Below are positions 35,728 through 44,230 of a stretch of 64,000 nucleotides of DNA, piece by piece. The position numbers and the translations under genes were made by a program. Positions within the stretch are counted from its first letter, which is position 1; each line of letters starts with the position of its first letter. Under the pieces are notes generated by a model. That model did no database searches, was not told where the DNA came from, and saw nothing but the letters and a program-made list of their open reading frames with translations. This DNA is from Chitinophagaceae bacterium (GTDB taxonomy: Bacteria; Bacteroidota; Bacteroidia; Chitinophagales; UBA10324). The stretch is taken from positions 20,489-84,488 of the forward strand of contig CANJII010000013.1 of NCBI GenBank assembly GCA_947474435.1. The letters run 5' to 3'.

Positions 35728-37404
35728 TTAAAAAATCTCTAATTTTTTCACCACAACATTTTCCTGAGAAATAAGACTCAGAAAATAAATTCCAGGAGAA
35801 AGTTTTAAACCGGAGATGCTTAAAAGAGAAGGTGCATTTTTTAGTTGTCTGCTATAACATTCTTTACCTGCCGCATCAGTAATTGTCAGCAATAAATCAT
35901 TTTGATTTTTAAATTCGCCCAATAAAATATTGATATCGCCTGAAGAAGGGTTTGGATAAATACTGAAATCGGATTTCCTTTTTGCAGTGTAACCAACTGA
36001 AACTGTGTTTGGTTTAAATCCTTTGTTGCAACCTGTTACTTCGTAAGTCACATCATTCTGAATGTATGCAAGCACTCGTGTGTTTTCAATAAGTGCATCT
36101 GATGGAATTTTCAATAATACAGAATCACTTAAATCGCTAGTGGTTTTAACTCTTGCAAATCGAGCCACATTATTCATGTGATGTGTTGTGCCCGGAATTT
36201 CTGCTCCTGTTACATCAACAGTAATTCCGCTTTCGATCAAATAAAAATAAACGCGATCGTGAGGATCAAGCACACCACTTAGTGTATAATTCAACACTAA
36301 GTTCGCACTATCCATTGCAGCCAGTTGCAAATCAATAAATGCTGTTGCAGTTTTCTCTACCGGACTGCAATCGTTCCAAACATCGGGGGTGTATCTGATT
36401 CCGTTTTTTGAAACTGCGGAGAGTCCTGCCAGTATTCCTTTGTTCCATGAATAATTATCGTACCGTTCATTATTTAATTGAAGTGTGTAAACATCCGACC
36501 AGTTTCCGTAAGTCTGATAAATATGCAATTGCACCATAGCGTCATTCAGATTATTCGAATCAGCATTAGCTGCATAATTAAACATGCTTGAAATTGCTGA
36601 TGGCGAACCAAAGCATCCGGTATTGGTAAAAACTTCTACCACAGCAAATTTATTTCCGGGTGCAGTGATGTATCGGTTGACAGGAAATCCACGGGTACCT
36701 CCCAGAATTTCAAAGGTGTTATTGTCCTGTACGAAAGCAACAATATGCGCATTTGAAATAGTTGTACCCGACGGAATTTTAATTGTAACAGTATCGGAAT
36801 AAACTGTTGCAGGTTTTATGCGAAAAGCTCTTGCAACATTATTCATCACAAAATTTTGTCCGGCATTTTCTCCGGCTGTTATATTCAGATTGATATTATT
36901 TTCCAATAAAAAAATTTGAATGGACTTGTTATCAGTTATTAAATATTTTTTCGCGAGAACAAATCGCACCACTAATGTGGAATCACTTCCATTATACGAA
37001 TCAAACAACAGACTCACCTTCTTTGCTCCCGCTGAATATATTTCAATTTCTTCAGGGTCGCAATTGTACCAGTTTGTTGAAGTTGAATGAACGCCATTCT
37101 TTGCCACTCCCGATAGTGAGTCAACAATTCCGTTGGCTTCATACTGCGCCCATTTTTGACTATTGCTTTGCATCACATAATTATCATTCCATGCTCCAGA
37201 TGCATAATCAACATGGTACTGAATGTAAATGTGATTCAAATCGCTGGTGTCATCAACAACAGATTTATCATGCAAATCCTGAATGGAAAAACGCGAATCA
37301 TATTTTCCGGTGTTGCAGAATGATTCAACCACACTGACATATTTCTGTGCTTTAACAGTAAATACAAATGCAATCAATAAAAGAGAAAGAAGAATTTTTT
37401 TCAT
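35728..37404 (-). CDS. Secreted tandem-repeat protein (Omp28/DUF1223-like, cysteine-poor) with T9SS domain
   Basis: This 558-residue exported protein has a signal peptide (MKKILLSLLLIAFVFTVKAQ). It holds two homologous units of about 215 residues (about 22-240 and 252-463) and a T9SS type A domain from about 478 (FSIYPNPSSG). The units align clearly: VSVVESFCNTG with FAVVEVFTNTG, and VMNNVARAFRIK with HMNNVARFARVK. Each opens like a thioredoxin-fold Omp28 or DUF1223 domain (VVE-F-), but the CxxC is absent; only a single Cys remains (C30, C264). Redox activity is therefore unlikely and a binding role more so. It shares the strand with the beta-propeller gene, whose stop is 52 bases upstream. 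Confidence 0.7.
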   Translation of the reverse strand: MKKILLSLLLIAFVFTVKAQKYVSVVESFCNTGKYDSRFSIQDLHDKSVVDDTSDLNHIYIQYHVDYASGAWNDNYVMQSNSQKWAQYEANGIVDSLSGVAKNGVHSTSTNWYNCDPEEIEIYSAGAKKVSLLFDSYNGSDSTLVVRFVLAKKYLITDNKSIQIFLLENNINLNITAGENAGQNFVMNNVARAFRIKPATVYSDTVTIKIPSGTTISNAHIVAFVQDNNTFEILGGTRGFPVNRYITAPGNKFAVVEVFTNTGCFGSPSAISSMFNYAANADSNNLNDAMVQLHIYQTYGNWSDVYTLQLNNERYDNYSWNKGILAGLSAVSKNGIRYTPDVWNDCSPVEKTATAFIDLQLAAMDSANLVLNYTLSGVLDPHDRVYFYLIESGITVDVTGAEIPGTTHHMNNVARFARVKTTSDLSDSVLLKIPSDALIENTRVLAYIQNDVTYEVTGCNKGFKPNTVSVGYTAKRKSDFSIYPNPSSGDINILLGEFKNQNDLLLTITDAAGKECYSRQLKNAPSLLSISGLKLSPGIYFLSLISQENVVVKKLEIF

Positions 37405-37456
37405 TCGATAAATTTAATCAATACAGAATCCTAATGAAAAAAGAAAGAGAAATTTT

Positions 37457-39121
37457 TTAATGCAGAATCAATTTCAATCGTGCATGTTCATCGCCGGCCT
37501 CGAGTGAAAGCATATACATGCCGGGAGATGCACCGGAGTTGAATTGCAAAACATTCATTCCTTCATCCAAATAAATTTTCCATTCACTTATTTTAACTCC
37601 CTGCATCGAATACATTTTTACTGCGCAAGGTCTTCTTCCCTTTTCAGAAAATATGTTTACATAAAAATCGTCTTCGGCAGGATTGGGATAAACATCGGCA
37701 TTCAAATCTTTTTCTTTAACAGTGTATATTCCATCATTGATTTTGAAAGTTTCGTCATGAAAACGGAATAACAGAATATCACTTCCGCCAGCTGCAGTTT
37801 TTAAAAATGAAGCGAGCCAGATACTGTCGGTATAATATCCTGTAACAAAACAATTGCCCAGATTATCAATGGCAATTCCGTTTGCAATATTGAAATTAGT
37901 GCTGAGCGTGTGTTCCATCCAAAGCATTGTACCACTTGTATCATATTTCAGAAAAACCAAATCGCCAAACGGACATGCATTGGCAATTGATTCCATTCTT
38001 CCACCTGTATCTTCCAATCGTTGAATAATAAAATTTGATTGCCCTGCCAGATAAACATTATTGTACTTATCTAATGTAATGCTTCGGGCCTTATCGCCTG
38101 CGTTTATACTGAACCCTTGCTTAATCCATCGCAATTGATTGTTTGCATCAAAACTTGCGAGAAACAAATCTTCAGCATTGCCTACTAATAATTCACCATC
38201 AAACCATGCAGAATCCTGTACCCATCCGCTCATATAATAACTTCCATCGCGAAAAGCACGGATGCAAGAAACTGTTTCTGTATTGGTTCCGCCACCTCGT
38301 TTCACCCAACTGATGTTTTCGTTCTCATCCATCTTCGCCCAAAATACATCGAGAAAACCAGCAGAAGCAATTGTGAAATTTCCGATTTGCATGGTATCAG
38401 AAAAAGCGCCGCAGAAATAAATGTTATTGGCAGCATCGCAACTGAAAGATGAAATGTTATCGACACTGGCGCCACCAAAAGAATTGGATTGCAATAAATT
38501 TCCGTTTGCATCATATTTCAGAATAAAAAAATCAATGCTGCCATTACTGACTAATGTGTCGGTTTCGGCAATCATATAATACATGAATTTGCCTCCAACC
38601 CAAATATTGTTCAGACTATCTACACATAAAGCCGATGCCTCTTCATAACCATATTGACTTCCGGCAGTTTTAACCCACAGTACATCGCCATTCGAAGTAT
38701 CTAATTTTGCCACGAAAGCATCTTTATTTCCTCTTCCATACACAGGTATGTTCCCAAGTATGCAGCTGTCATTAATATATCCCGCAATAATCAAGTAACC
38801 ATCAGGTGAAAGCGCCAAATAATTTACAATATCGTCATACATACCACCAAAACTTTGGGTCCAAATTATTTTTCCTGTTGAATCAATTTTTGAAATGATT
38901 CCATCCTGATGCCCTGCATAATTCAAATGAAAAGTATCCATCATCATCACATTTCCGAATGACGATGCGATATAAACATTTCCGAATGCATCACACACCA
39001 CACTTTCGCCATAATCTGCATCGGATGAACCATAAGTTTTCATCCAACTCACCTGCGCTGAAGAAAGTGAAAAATGAAAAACGAAAAACGAAAAGAGTAT
39101 AACTGCGGAATATTTTATCAC
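37457..39121 (-). CDS. Secreted beta-propeller (SBBP-repeat) protein with T9SS domain
   Basis: This 554-residue exported protein has a signal peptide ending SSAQ (about 22). Seven or more repeats have the SBBP pattern: DAFGNVYIASSF, SPDGYLIIAGYI, SLNNIWVGGKF, DAANNIYFCGAF, DKYNNVYLAGQS and DNLGNCFVTGYY. Each is followed by a TG-x-ILWxxxxG-like strand. The fold is therefore a beta-propeller, probably for surface binding. The C-terminus from about 470 (NADVYPNPAEDD) is a T9SS type A domain. No catalytic motif is seen. It lies upstream of the Omp28-like gene on the same strand. Confidence 0.82.
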   Translation of the reverse strand: MIKYSAVILFSFFVFHFSLSSAQVSWMKTYGSSDADYGESVVCDAFGNVYIASSFGNVMMMDTFHLNYAGHQDGIISKIDSTGKIIWTQSFGGMYDDIVNYLALSPDGYLIIAGYINDSCILGNIPVYGRGNKDAFVAKLDTSNGDVLWVKTAGSQYGYEEASALCVDSLNNIWVGGKFMYYMIAETDTLVSNGSIDFFILKYDANGNLLQSNSFGGASVDNISSFSCDAANNIYFCGAFSDTMQIGNFTIASAGFLDVFWAKMDENENISWVKRGGGTNTETVSCIRAFRDGSYYMSGWVQDSAWFDGELLVGNAEDLFLASFDANNQLRWIKQGFSINAGDKARSITLDKYNNVYLAGQSNFIIQRLEDTGGRMESIANACPFGDLVFLKYDTSGTMLWMEHTLSTNFNIANGIAIDNLGNCFVTGYYTDSIWLASFLKTAAGGSDILLFRFHDETFKINDGIYTVKEKDLNADVYPNPAEDDFYVNIFSEKGRRPCAVKMYSMQGVKISEWKIYLDEGMNVLQFNSGASPGMYMLSLEAGDEHARLKLILH

Positions 39122-39261
39122 AGGATAAATTTAGTGCTATTGACCTTTGAGAAATAATAAGTTGTTAATAAGAAAATATTTACTGTTGTCTTATATATAA
39201 AGGAAAAAAAATTGAATGTTTCCATAATCCAAACAAATGTTTTTTCAAACAACTAATATAC

Positions 39262-40245
39262 TTACAAATTTTTTCTCCCAAAAACCTTCATCACCGCTTC
39301 AACCACATTTGGTGTATCAATATTGTACTTCGTTAAAAGTTCTTCGGGTTTTCCGCTTTCGCCGAATGAATCCTGTACAGCAACCATTTCAATGGGTGCC
39401 GGAAAATTTCTGCTCAGTACCCCCGCAATGCTTTCGCCGAGTCCGCCATATTGCTGATGCTCTTCGGCTGTTACACAACATTTTGTTTTGCGCACCGAAT
39501 TCAGAATCGCTTCTTCATCCAATGGTTTTATGGTATGAATGTTTATCACCTCGCACGAAATATTTTTTGCAGCAAGAATTTTTGCGGCTTCAATTGCTTT
39601 CCAAACTAAATGACCGCAAGCGAAAATGCTGACATCATTTCCTTCACTCATCATTTGTGCTTTTCCAATAATGAATTGTTCGGCAGTAGTAATGTTCGGA
39701 GTTTTCGGTCTGCCGAATCGCAGATAAACCGGACCCACATAATCTGCAATGGCAATGGTTGCAGCTTTCGTCTGGTTGTAATCGCAAGGCACAATCACCG
39801 TCATGCCCGGCAACATTTTCATCATACCAATGTCTTCGAGAATCTGGTGTGTGGCTCCGTCTTCGCCCAATGTTAAGCCCGCGTGTGATGCACATATTTT
39901 TACATTTTTCCCTGAATAAGCAATGCTCTGACGAATCTGGTCGTACACTCTTCCGGTAGAAAAATTAGCGAAGGTTCCGGTGTAAGGAATCATTCCGCCA
40001 ATGGTTAATCCTGCCGCAACACCCATCATGTTTGCTTCGGCAATTCCCACCTGAATAAACCGCGAAGGAAATTCTTTAATGAATTCATCCATACGCAGTG
40101 AACCTGCAAGGTCGGCACTGAGTGCAACTACTTTTGAATTTTTTCTTGCAACCTCCGCGAGTCCGGCACCAAAGCCGCCGCGAGTTTCCTTCATGTCTTT
40201 ATTGGTGTATTGTTCGAGCATCGTTAAAGTTTCTTGTTCAATCAT
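39262..40245 (-). CDS. Transketolase, C-terminal subunit
   Basis: This 327-residue protein is the pyrimidine-binding plus C-terminal half of a split transketolase. KETRGGFGAGLAEVARKNSKVVALSADL opens the PYR domain. GIAEANMMGVAAGLTIGG contains the catalytic Glu of TPP enzymes, and FANFSTGRVYDQIRQSIAY is typical. The TPP-diphosphate-binding half is encoded separately at 43223-44065. The gene starts 3 bases after the stop of the second VWA gene, so it must be translated from the same messenger. Two exported VWA proteins separate it from its N-terminal partner. The active enzyme is presumably an assembly of both halves in the cytosol. Confidence 0.94.
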   Translation of the reverse strand: MIEQETLTMLEQYTNKDMKETRGGFGAGLAEVARKNSKVVALSADLAGSLRMDEFIKEFPSRFIQVGIAEANMMGVAAGLTIGGMIPYTGTFANFSTGRVYDQIRQSIAYSGKNVKICASHAGLTLGEDGATHQILEDIGMMKMLPGMTVIVPCDYNQTKAATIAIADYVGPVYLRFGRPKTPNITTAEQFIIGKAQMMSEGNDVSIFACGHLVWKAIEAAKILAAKNISCEVINIHTIKPLDEEAILNSVRKTKCCVTAEEHQQYGGLGESIAGVLSRNFPAPIEMVAVQDSFGESGKPEELLTKYNIDTPNVVEAVMKVFGRKNL

Positions 40246-40248
40246 GAT

Positions 40249-41745
40249 TTAAAATTTTGCCGAGGCGGTTCCTCCGGCTGTAATGTTAATGAGTTGTTCT
40301 TTTGTATCGGTAGTTTTTTTCGACATTTTTGATCTGAAAACTATTTTGTAAGTGCCGGGCTGCAACGCTATTGTTTCCATTCCGCCGAATCCATTGAGTG
40401 AATAAATTTTTTGCCAGTTGGTACCGTTAAGCCAAAGAATTCCTCCATAACCCGGAACTGTTTTTTGTATGGATAATACTCCGGGAGTTGGAATTTCAAT
40501 GGTTGTGGTTTTACTCTGAGCGATGTCAATGTTGTTCAACCTTGTTCGGGGCAGCGTGAGAAATTCCAGATCATATTTTCCGCAAATTAATTTTTGAGTC
40601 GAATTTATTTCCTGCACACTTACTGTTCCATATTTATCACTTTGCTTTACTAGACATTTTATTTTGCTGTTGATGTTGTTGTTAATTGTTTTCCCTTGCA
40701 GTTTTATAAATAAAAATCCTTGCGGTGCTGGAACATTCACTTTATTAATACTCTTGGGTGCAAGTTCAATGTCTTTCAGTTCAACTGGTGGGGTTGTTTG
40801 CACCACTAAATTATATGCACTTACAGGATCAAGATTTACAGTATCAGAAATTCCTTTGTAATTAAGTGTATGAGTATAGTTGTATCGGATAGCTCCGCTG
40901 CGGTTATCGTAAAAAGTCATGACAGCATCTGTCTCCGAAGCATTGCTATTTATATCAAGCAGATTAACCTGTATGAAAGTTGGATTGAGTGCTGCATTTA
41001 AAATTTGTTGCATTGCATTTTTAAATCCTTGCGGGTCTTGCGCATTATAAAATGCACCCATGCATTGCAAATTAGCAACAATTGAATTATCAGCATTCAA
41101 CCCAATGATGAACGGTCGAAGGAACACTCCGTTTTTTTGTAACGCAAGCGAAACCGCACATGGATCAGTATCACAACTTTCAGCGCCATCAGTAATTAAG
41201 ATTAAAATATTTCTTGTGTTAACATCTTTCGGAAAATCATTCGCTGCTTTTTCCATCGACATGCTGATTGGAGTAATTCCCATTGGCTCCAGATTTTTCA
41301 ATGATTCTTTTATGATACCTGCATTATTACCCCCAAATGGCACCAGCAATTTTGTATCGTAACAATCATTCAATGAAGCAATAGTTTGACTGCCGTACAC
41401 ACGCAATCCCAATTCAATATTCGGTTTGCGTTTGAGTGTATCAATAATTTCTCCGAGAATTCTTTTCGCCACATCCATGCGCGGTTCATTTCCCCACGAC
41501 ACCATCATGCTTGATGAGGCATCAACTAAAAATAAAATTCTTGTGACTGGAGCGGCCGTTACAGTTTGAGCGGAGCTCTTCGACAAGCTCAGAGTGACAA
41601 CTGCGAGTGAAAAAATAAAAGCGAAAAATGCGCTTCGCAGTTTCGGTTCGTGGGGAGACGGAACGAGGCAAAGACAAATGCTCTTCGACAAGCTCAAGGT
41701 GACAGCTGCAATTGAATTAATAAAAATGAAAAAATTCGTTCTCAT
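40249..41745 (-). CDS. Exported VWA-domain protein with duplicated signal segment (VWA-2)
   Basis: This 498-residue protein has a von Willebrand A domain: MIDAS DASSS at 75-79, and ILILITDGAES for the Asp motif. A beta-rich PEGA-like C-terminal half follows (about 250-498). It is a paralogue of the gene just upstream; both share the PTFIQ/RTTVQVNLLD junction and the DTKLxVPF, TPIS/T and DFPKD motifs. The start ATG overlaps the upstream stop as ATGA. The N-terminus is odd. Two hydrophobic stretches with nearly the same sequence (5-20 and 40-55, each ending VTLSLSKS) precede the mature AQTV site. They are encoded by a duplicated DNA repeat (41575-41604 and 41680-41709). Export is likely; function is unknown. 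Confidence 0.8.
   Translation of the reverse strand: MRTNFFIFINSIAAVTLSLSKSICLCLVPSPHEPKLRSAFFAFIFSLAVVTLSLSKSSAQTVTAAPVTRILFLVDASSSMMVSWGNEPRMDVAKRILGEIIDTLKRKPNIELGLRVYGSQTIASLNDCYDTKLLVPFGGNNAGIIKESLKNLEPMGITPISMSMEKAANDFPKDVNTRNILILITDGAESCDTDPCAVSLALQKNGVFLRPFIIGLNADNSIVANLQCMGAFYNAQDPQGFKNAMQQILNAALNPTFIQVNLLDINSNASETDAVMTFYDNRSGAIRYNYTHTLNYKGISDTVNLDPVSAYNLVVQTTPPVELKDIELAPKSINKVNVPAPQGFLFIKLQGKTINNNINSKIKCLVKQSDKYGTVSVQEINSTQKLICGKYDLEFLTLPRTRLNNIDIAQSKTTTIEIPTPGVLSIQKTVPGYGGILWLNGTNWQKIYSLNGFGGMETIALQPGTYKIVFRSKMSKKTTDTKEQLINITAGGTASAKF
41575..41709. repeat. Two copies of a 30-bp repeat within the VWA-2 signal-peptide region
   Basis: GCTCTTCGACAAGCTCA is followed by GAGTGACAACTGC (41575-41604) or AGGTGACAGCTGC (41680-41709). 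The match is 27 of 30, and about 25 further bases also resemble each other. The offset is 105 bases, or 35 codons, so the reading frame is kept. The minus-strand translation is VTLSLSKS. The sequence looks like a widespread short dispersed repeat captured inside the gene. Confidence 0.75.
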
Positions 41746-43094
41746 AGTTTCACCTGAATAGTTTTGTTTGATGAAACAGTAAATACTTTTTGCTGGGTAA
41801 GGTTGGCGCGCTTTCCTTTATCAGGACGGAAAATCAAAATGTATTCGCCTGGCTGCACCTGCAAACTCACATTTGTTTTCAGTGCATTGAAATCATAAAC
41901 TTTTGTGAGTGCATTATTTTCTTTTACAAATAAAGCTGCAACAACCAACTGCATTGGCTGAAGTGTAACAGTGCCCGGAACTAAAATATGAACTTCGGTT
42001 TCGGGTGACTGCTGCATGCGCACCCCGTATTTATATATTCTTGGAACAGTGAGAATTTCAAAATCATAATCACCGGCTAAATATTTTCTGGTAGAATTAA
42101 AATCCTGTACATATAAAATTTCTTCCGTGCCGACTTTTCGAACAATGCATTGAACAGGAGTGTATGAATTTGTTTGTCCGTCAATCACCAAATTCAATTT
42201 TCCCTGCGGCACATCCAATGCGATCATGTTGTGTTTTCCCGGAAGCAATTCAATATTATCTTTTCTTACCGGTGGGAAAGTGTGTACAACCAAATCGTAT
42301 CTTCCTTTCGGGTCGAGTCGAAGTGTATCGGGAATTCCCTGTGCATCCAATGTGTGCACGAAATTGAAAAGCGTTTTGTGCGAGTAGTGGTCGAGGAAAC
42401 TCATTTCCACATTTGTTTCGTTCGGCATTCCGTAAGCATCTAATAAATTCACCTGCACCGTTGTTCGGTTCAAAGCTTGTTTTATAACTGCATTCAATAC
42501 ACCACCAAATTCATTTTCATCTGCCACATCGTAATAAGTTCCGAGGCAGTTGAAGAATTTTTTCAGCGAATCAGTAATTCCTAACCCAACGATAAATGGT
42601 TTGAGTGCAATTTTTTTTTGTTGAAATAATTCAGCAAGGTCGCATGGATTTCCGCCGCAGGTTTCTATTCCATCTGTAATTAAAATAATAGAATTGTATG
42701 CATTTGAATCTTTCGGAAAATCATTCAATGATTGTTCGAGCGCATAGGTGATTGGTGTTTGGCCCTGAGGATTTATTCGGTTGAGTGCGAGTTTAATATT
42801 TGCCGAATTTTTTTTCGCGAATGGAACTTCGAGTTTCGTGTCTTTACAATTATTTTGCACCTTCGGATATTGATGCCCGACAACACGCAATGCAAATTCA
42901 ACTTTCGGATTGGTGCGCTCCATACTATCAATAAACGAAACGAGAATATTTCCGGCTAATTCAAACTTCACTTGTTGCTGAAATTTTTGTTTCATGCTTC
43001 CGCTTCCATCGAGAACAATTAATACGCGGGAAGTTTGTGCGAAATTTTTTTCAGCACATAAAAAAATAATAACAAAAAGTAAAATTCTTTTCAG
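41742..43094 (-). CDS. Exported VWA-domain protein with apparent CTG start (VWA-1)
   Basis: From the first ATG (42995) the protein would lack its signal peptide and most of the MIDAS motif. The frame continues upstream and encodes a perfect signal peptide from a CTG at 43094: (M)KRILLFVIIFLCAEKNFAQ, then TSRVLIVLDGSGSM with MIDAS DGSGS at 29-33. There is no ATG, GTG or TTG in that stretch before a stop. The true product is thus about 450 residues, begun at CTG (or at an ATG lost by mutation or sequencing error). IILITDGIETCGGNPC gives the second VWA motif, and a PEGA-like beta-rich half follows. It is paralogous to and coupled with VWA-2. Confidence 0.75.
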   Translation of the reverse strand: MKRILLFVIIFLCAEKNFAQTSRVLIVLDGSGSMKQKFQQQVKFELAGNILVSFIDSMERTNPKVEFALRVVGHQYPKVQNNCKDTKLEVPFAKKNSANIKLALNRINPQGQTPITYALEQSLNDFPKDSNAYNSIILITDGIETCGGNPCDLAELFQQKKIALKPFIVGLGITDSLKKFFNCLGTYYDVADENEFGGVLNAVIKQALNRTTVQVNLLDAYGMPNETNVEMSFLDHYSHKTLFNFVHTLDAQGIPDTLRLDPKGRYDLVVHTFPPVRKDNIELLPGKHNMIALDVPQGKLNLVIDGQTNSYTPVQCIVRKVGTEEILYVQDFNSTRKYLAGDYDFEILTVPRIYKYGVRMQQSPETEVHILVPGTVTLQPMQLVVAALFVKENNALTKVYDFNALKTNVSLQVQPGEYILIFRPDKGKRANLTQQKVFTVSSNKTIQVKL

Positions 43095-43151
43095 GTTTCG
43101 AAGGAGTTTATTTGAGAACGAAAAAAACCGAATTCAATTGTGAAATTATTT

Positions 43152-43213
43152 ACCGCAGAGGCGCCAAGACCCAGAGATAAATTATTTCCTCTGCGACTCT
43201 GCGCCTCTGCGGT
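43152..43213. repeat. Palindromic intergenic repeat between transketolase-N and VWA-1
   Basis: ACCGCAGAGGCGC (43152-43164) and GCGCCTCTGCGGT (43201-43213) form a perfect 13-bp inverted repeat with a 36-base centre. Inside, CTCTGCG-type units recur at 7-8-base intervals, and CCAGAG pairs partly with CTCTGC. It is GC-rich against AT-rich flanks. It resembles the CGCAGAG-unit repeats found between genes in many Bacteroidota, and could act as a partial terminator or RNA stabiliser. Confidence 0.65.
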
Positions 43214-43222
43214 TAGTTATTT

Positions 43223-44065
43223 TTAGTAATCTCCCAAAGTAACAGGCAATTGCTCCAGCGCTTTTGCCAGTTGCGCATCATTCGGTGCAATACCGTGCCA
43301 TTCGTGACTGCCCATCATAAAGTCAACACCAAATCCCATAATTGTTTTCATCAATACAACGGTTGGTTTGCCTTTTCCGGTTATTGATTTTGCTTCTTGC
43401 ATGGTGCTTAAAATTTCTTCCATCACATTGCCGTTTATCTGCAACACCTGCCAGCCGAATGATTCGAACTTTGCTTTCAAATCTAAGTTCGCCATTACTT
43501 TTTCTGTAGGTCCGTCAATCTGTTGTCCGTTCCAATCAATGGTTGCAATCATGTTATCTAATTTATGATGCGCTGCAAATTGAATGGCCTCCCAGTTTTG
43601 CCCTTCATCTAATTCACCATCGCCGTGCAATGAGTAAACTAAGTTTGCATCGTTGTTCATTTTTTTTGCATAAGCCGCACCACATGCCACTGACATGCCT
43701 TGACCGAGTGAACCGCTTGCAATTCTTACTCCCGGTAAATGCTCGTGTGTGGTCGGATGACCTTGCAATCGTGTATTCAGTTTTCTGAAAGTTGAAAGTT
43801 CGCTTACTGGAAAATAACCACTACGCGAAAGCACCGAATAAAACACTGGGCTGATATGGCCATTGGAAAGAAAAAATAAATCCTCACCAACACCATCCAT
43901 GTCAAAATCTTTTTTCCGGTTCATGATTTCAAAATATAATGCAGTCAAAAAATCAGTACATCCCAACGAGCCACCCGGATGACCTGATTGAACTGCATGA
44001 ACCATTCTTACAATATCTCTGCGTACTTGTGTTGCTGTGTTTTTTAATTCTTCTGTTGAAGCCAT
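43223..44065 (-). CDS. Transketolase, N-terminal subunit
   Basis: This 280-residue protein is the TPP-diphosphate-binding half of transketolase. GHPGGSLGCTDFLTALYF and LSNGHISPVFYSVL belong to the substrate/TPP site. The TPP motif HGDGELDEGQNWEA ends with the distant WNG (Asn ligand). GSLGQGMSVACGAAYA is typical. In transcription order it comes first, followed by the palindromic repeat, two VWA genes and then the C-terminal half. Adjacent genes would be the usual arrangement for a split transketolase. It works in the pentose-phosphate pathway. Confidence 0.94.
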   Translation of the reverse strand: MASTEELKNTATQVRRDIVRMVHAVQSGHPGGSLGCTDFLTALYFEIMNRKKDFDMDGVGEDLFFLSNGHISPVFYSVLSRSGYFPVSELSTFRKLNTRLQGHPTTHEHLPGVRIASGSLGQGMSVACGAAYAKKMNNDANLVYSLHGDGELDEGQNWEAIQFAAHHKLDNMIATIDWNGQQIDGPTEKVMANLDLKAKFESFGWQVLQINGNVMEEILSTMQEAKSITGKGKPTVVLMKTIMGFGVDFMMGSHEWHGIAPNDAQLAKALEQLPVTLGDY

Positions 44066-44169
44066 TACAAAATTTTTGTGAGGTTAAAAATAGAAGGGCA
44101 TTTCATTCATCTTATGACTGAATATTAACAATTGGTTTGAAACTAATTTTCACCGTTTGTTGTAAGTGT

Positions 44170-44199
44170 TTTGAGGTTTCAAAAGAAATTCTACCTTTC
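44170..44199 (+). promoter_or_regulatory. Putative promoter for the C25 peptidase gene
   Basis: TTTG (44170-44173) lies 18 bases before TACCTTTC (44192-44199), which differs from TAnnTTTG only in the last base. The ATG at 44231 follows after 31 bases. Confidence 0.35.
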
Positions 44200-44230
44200 A
44201 CTTTTAAACAATTAAAGTCAATACAAACAA

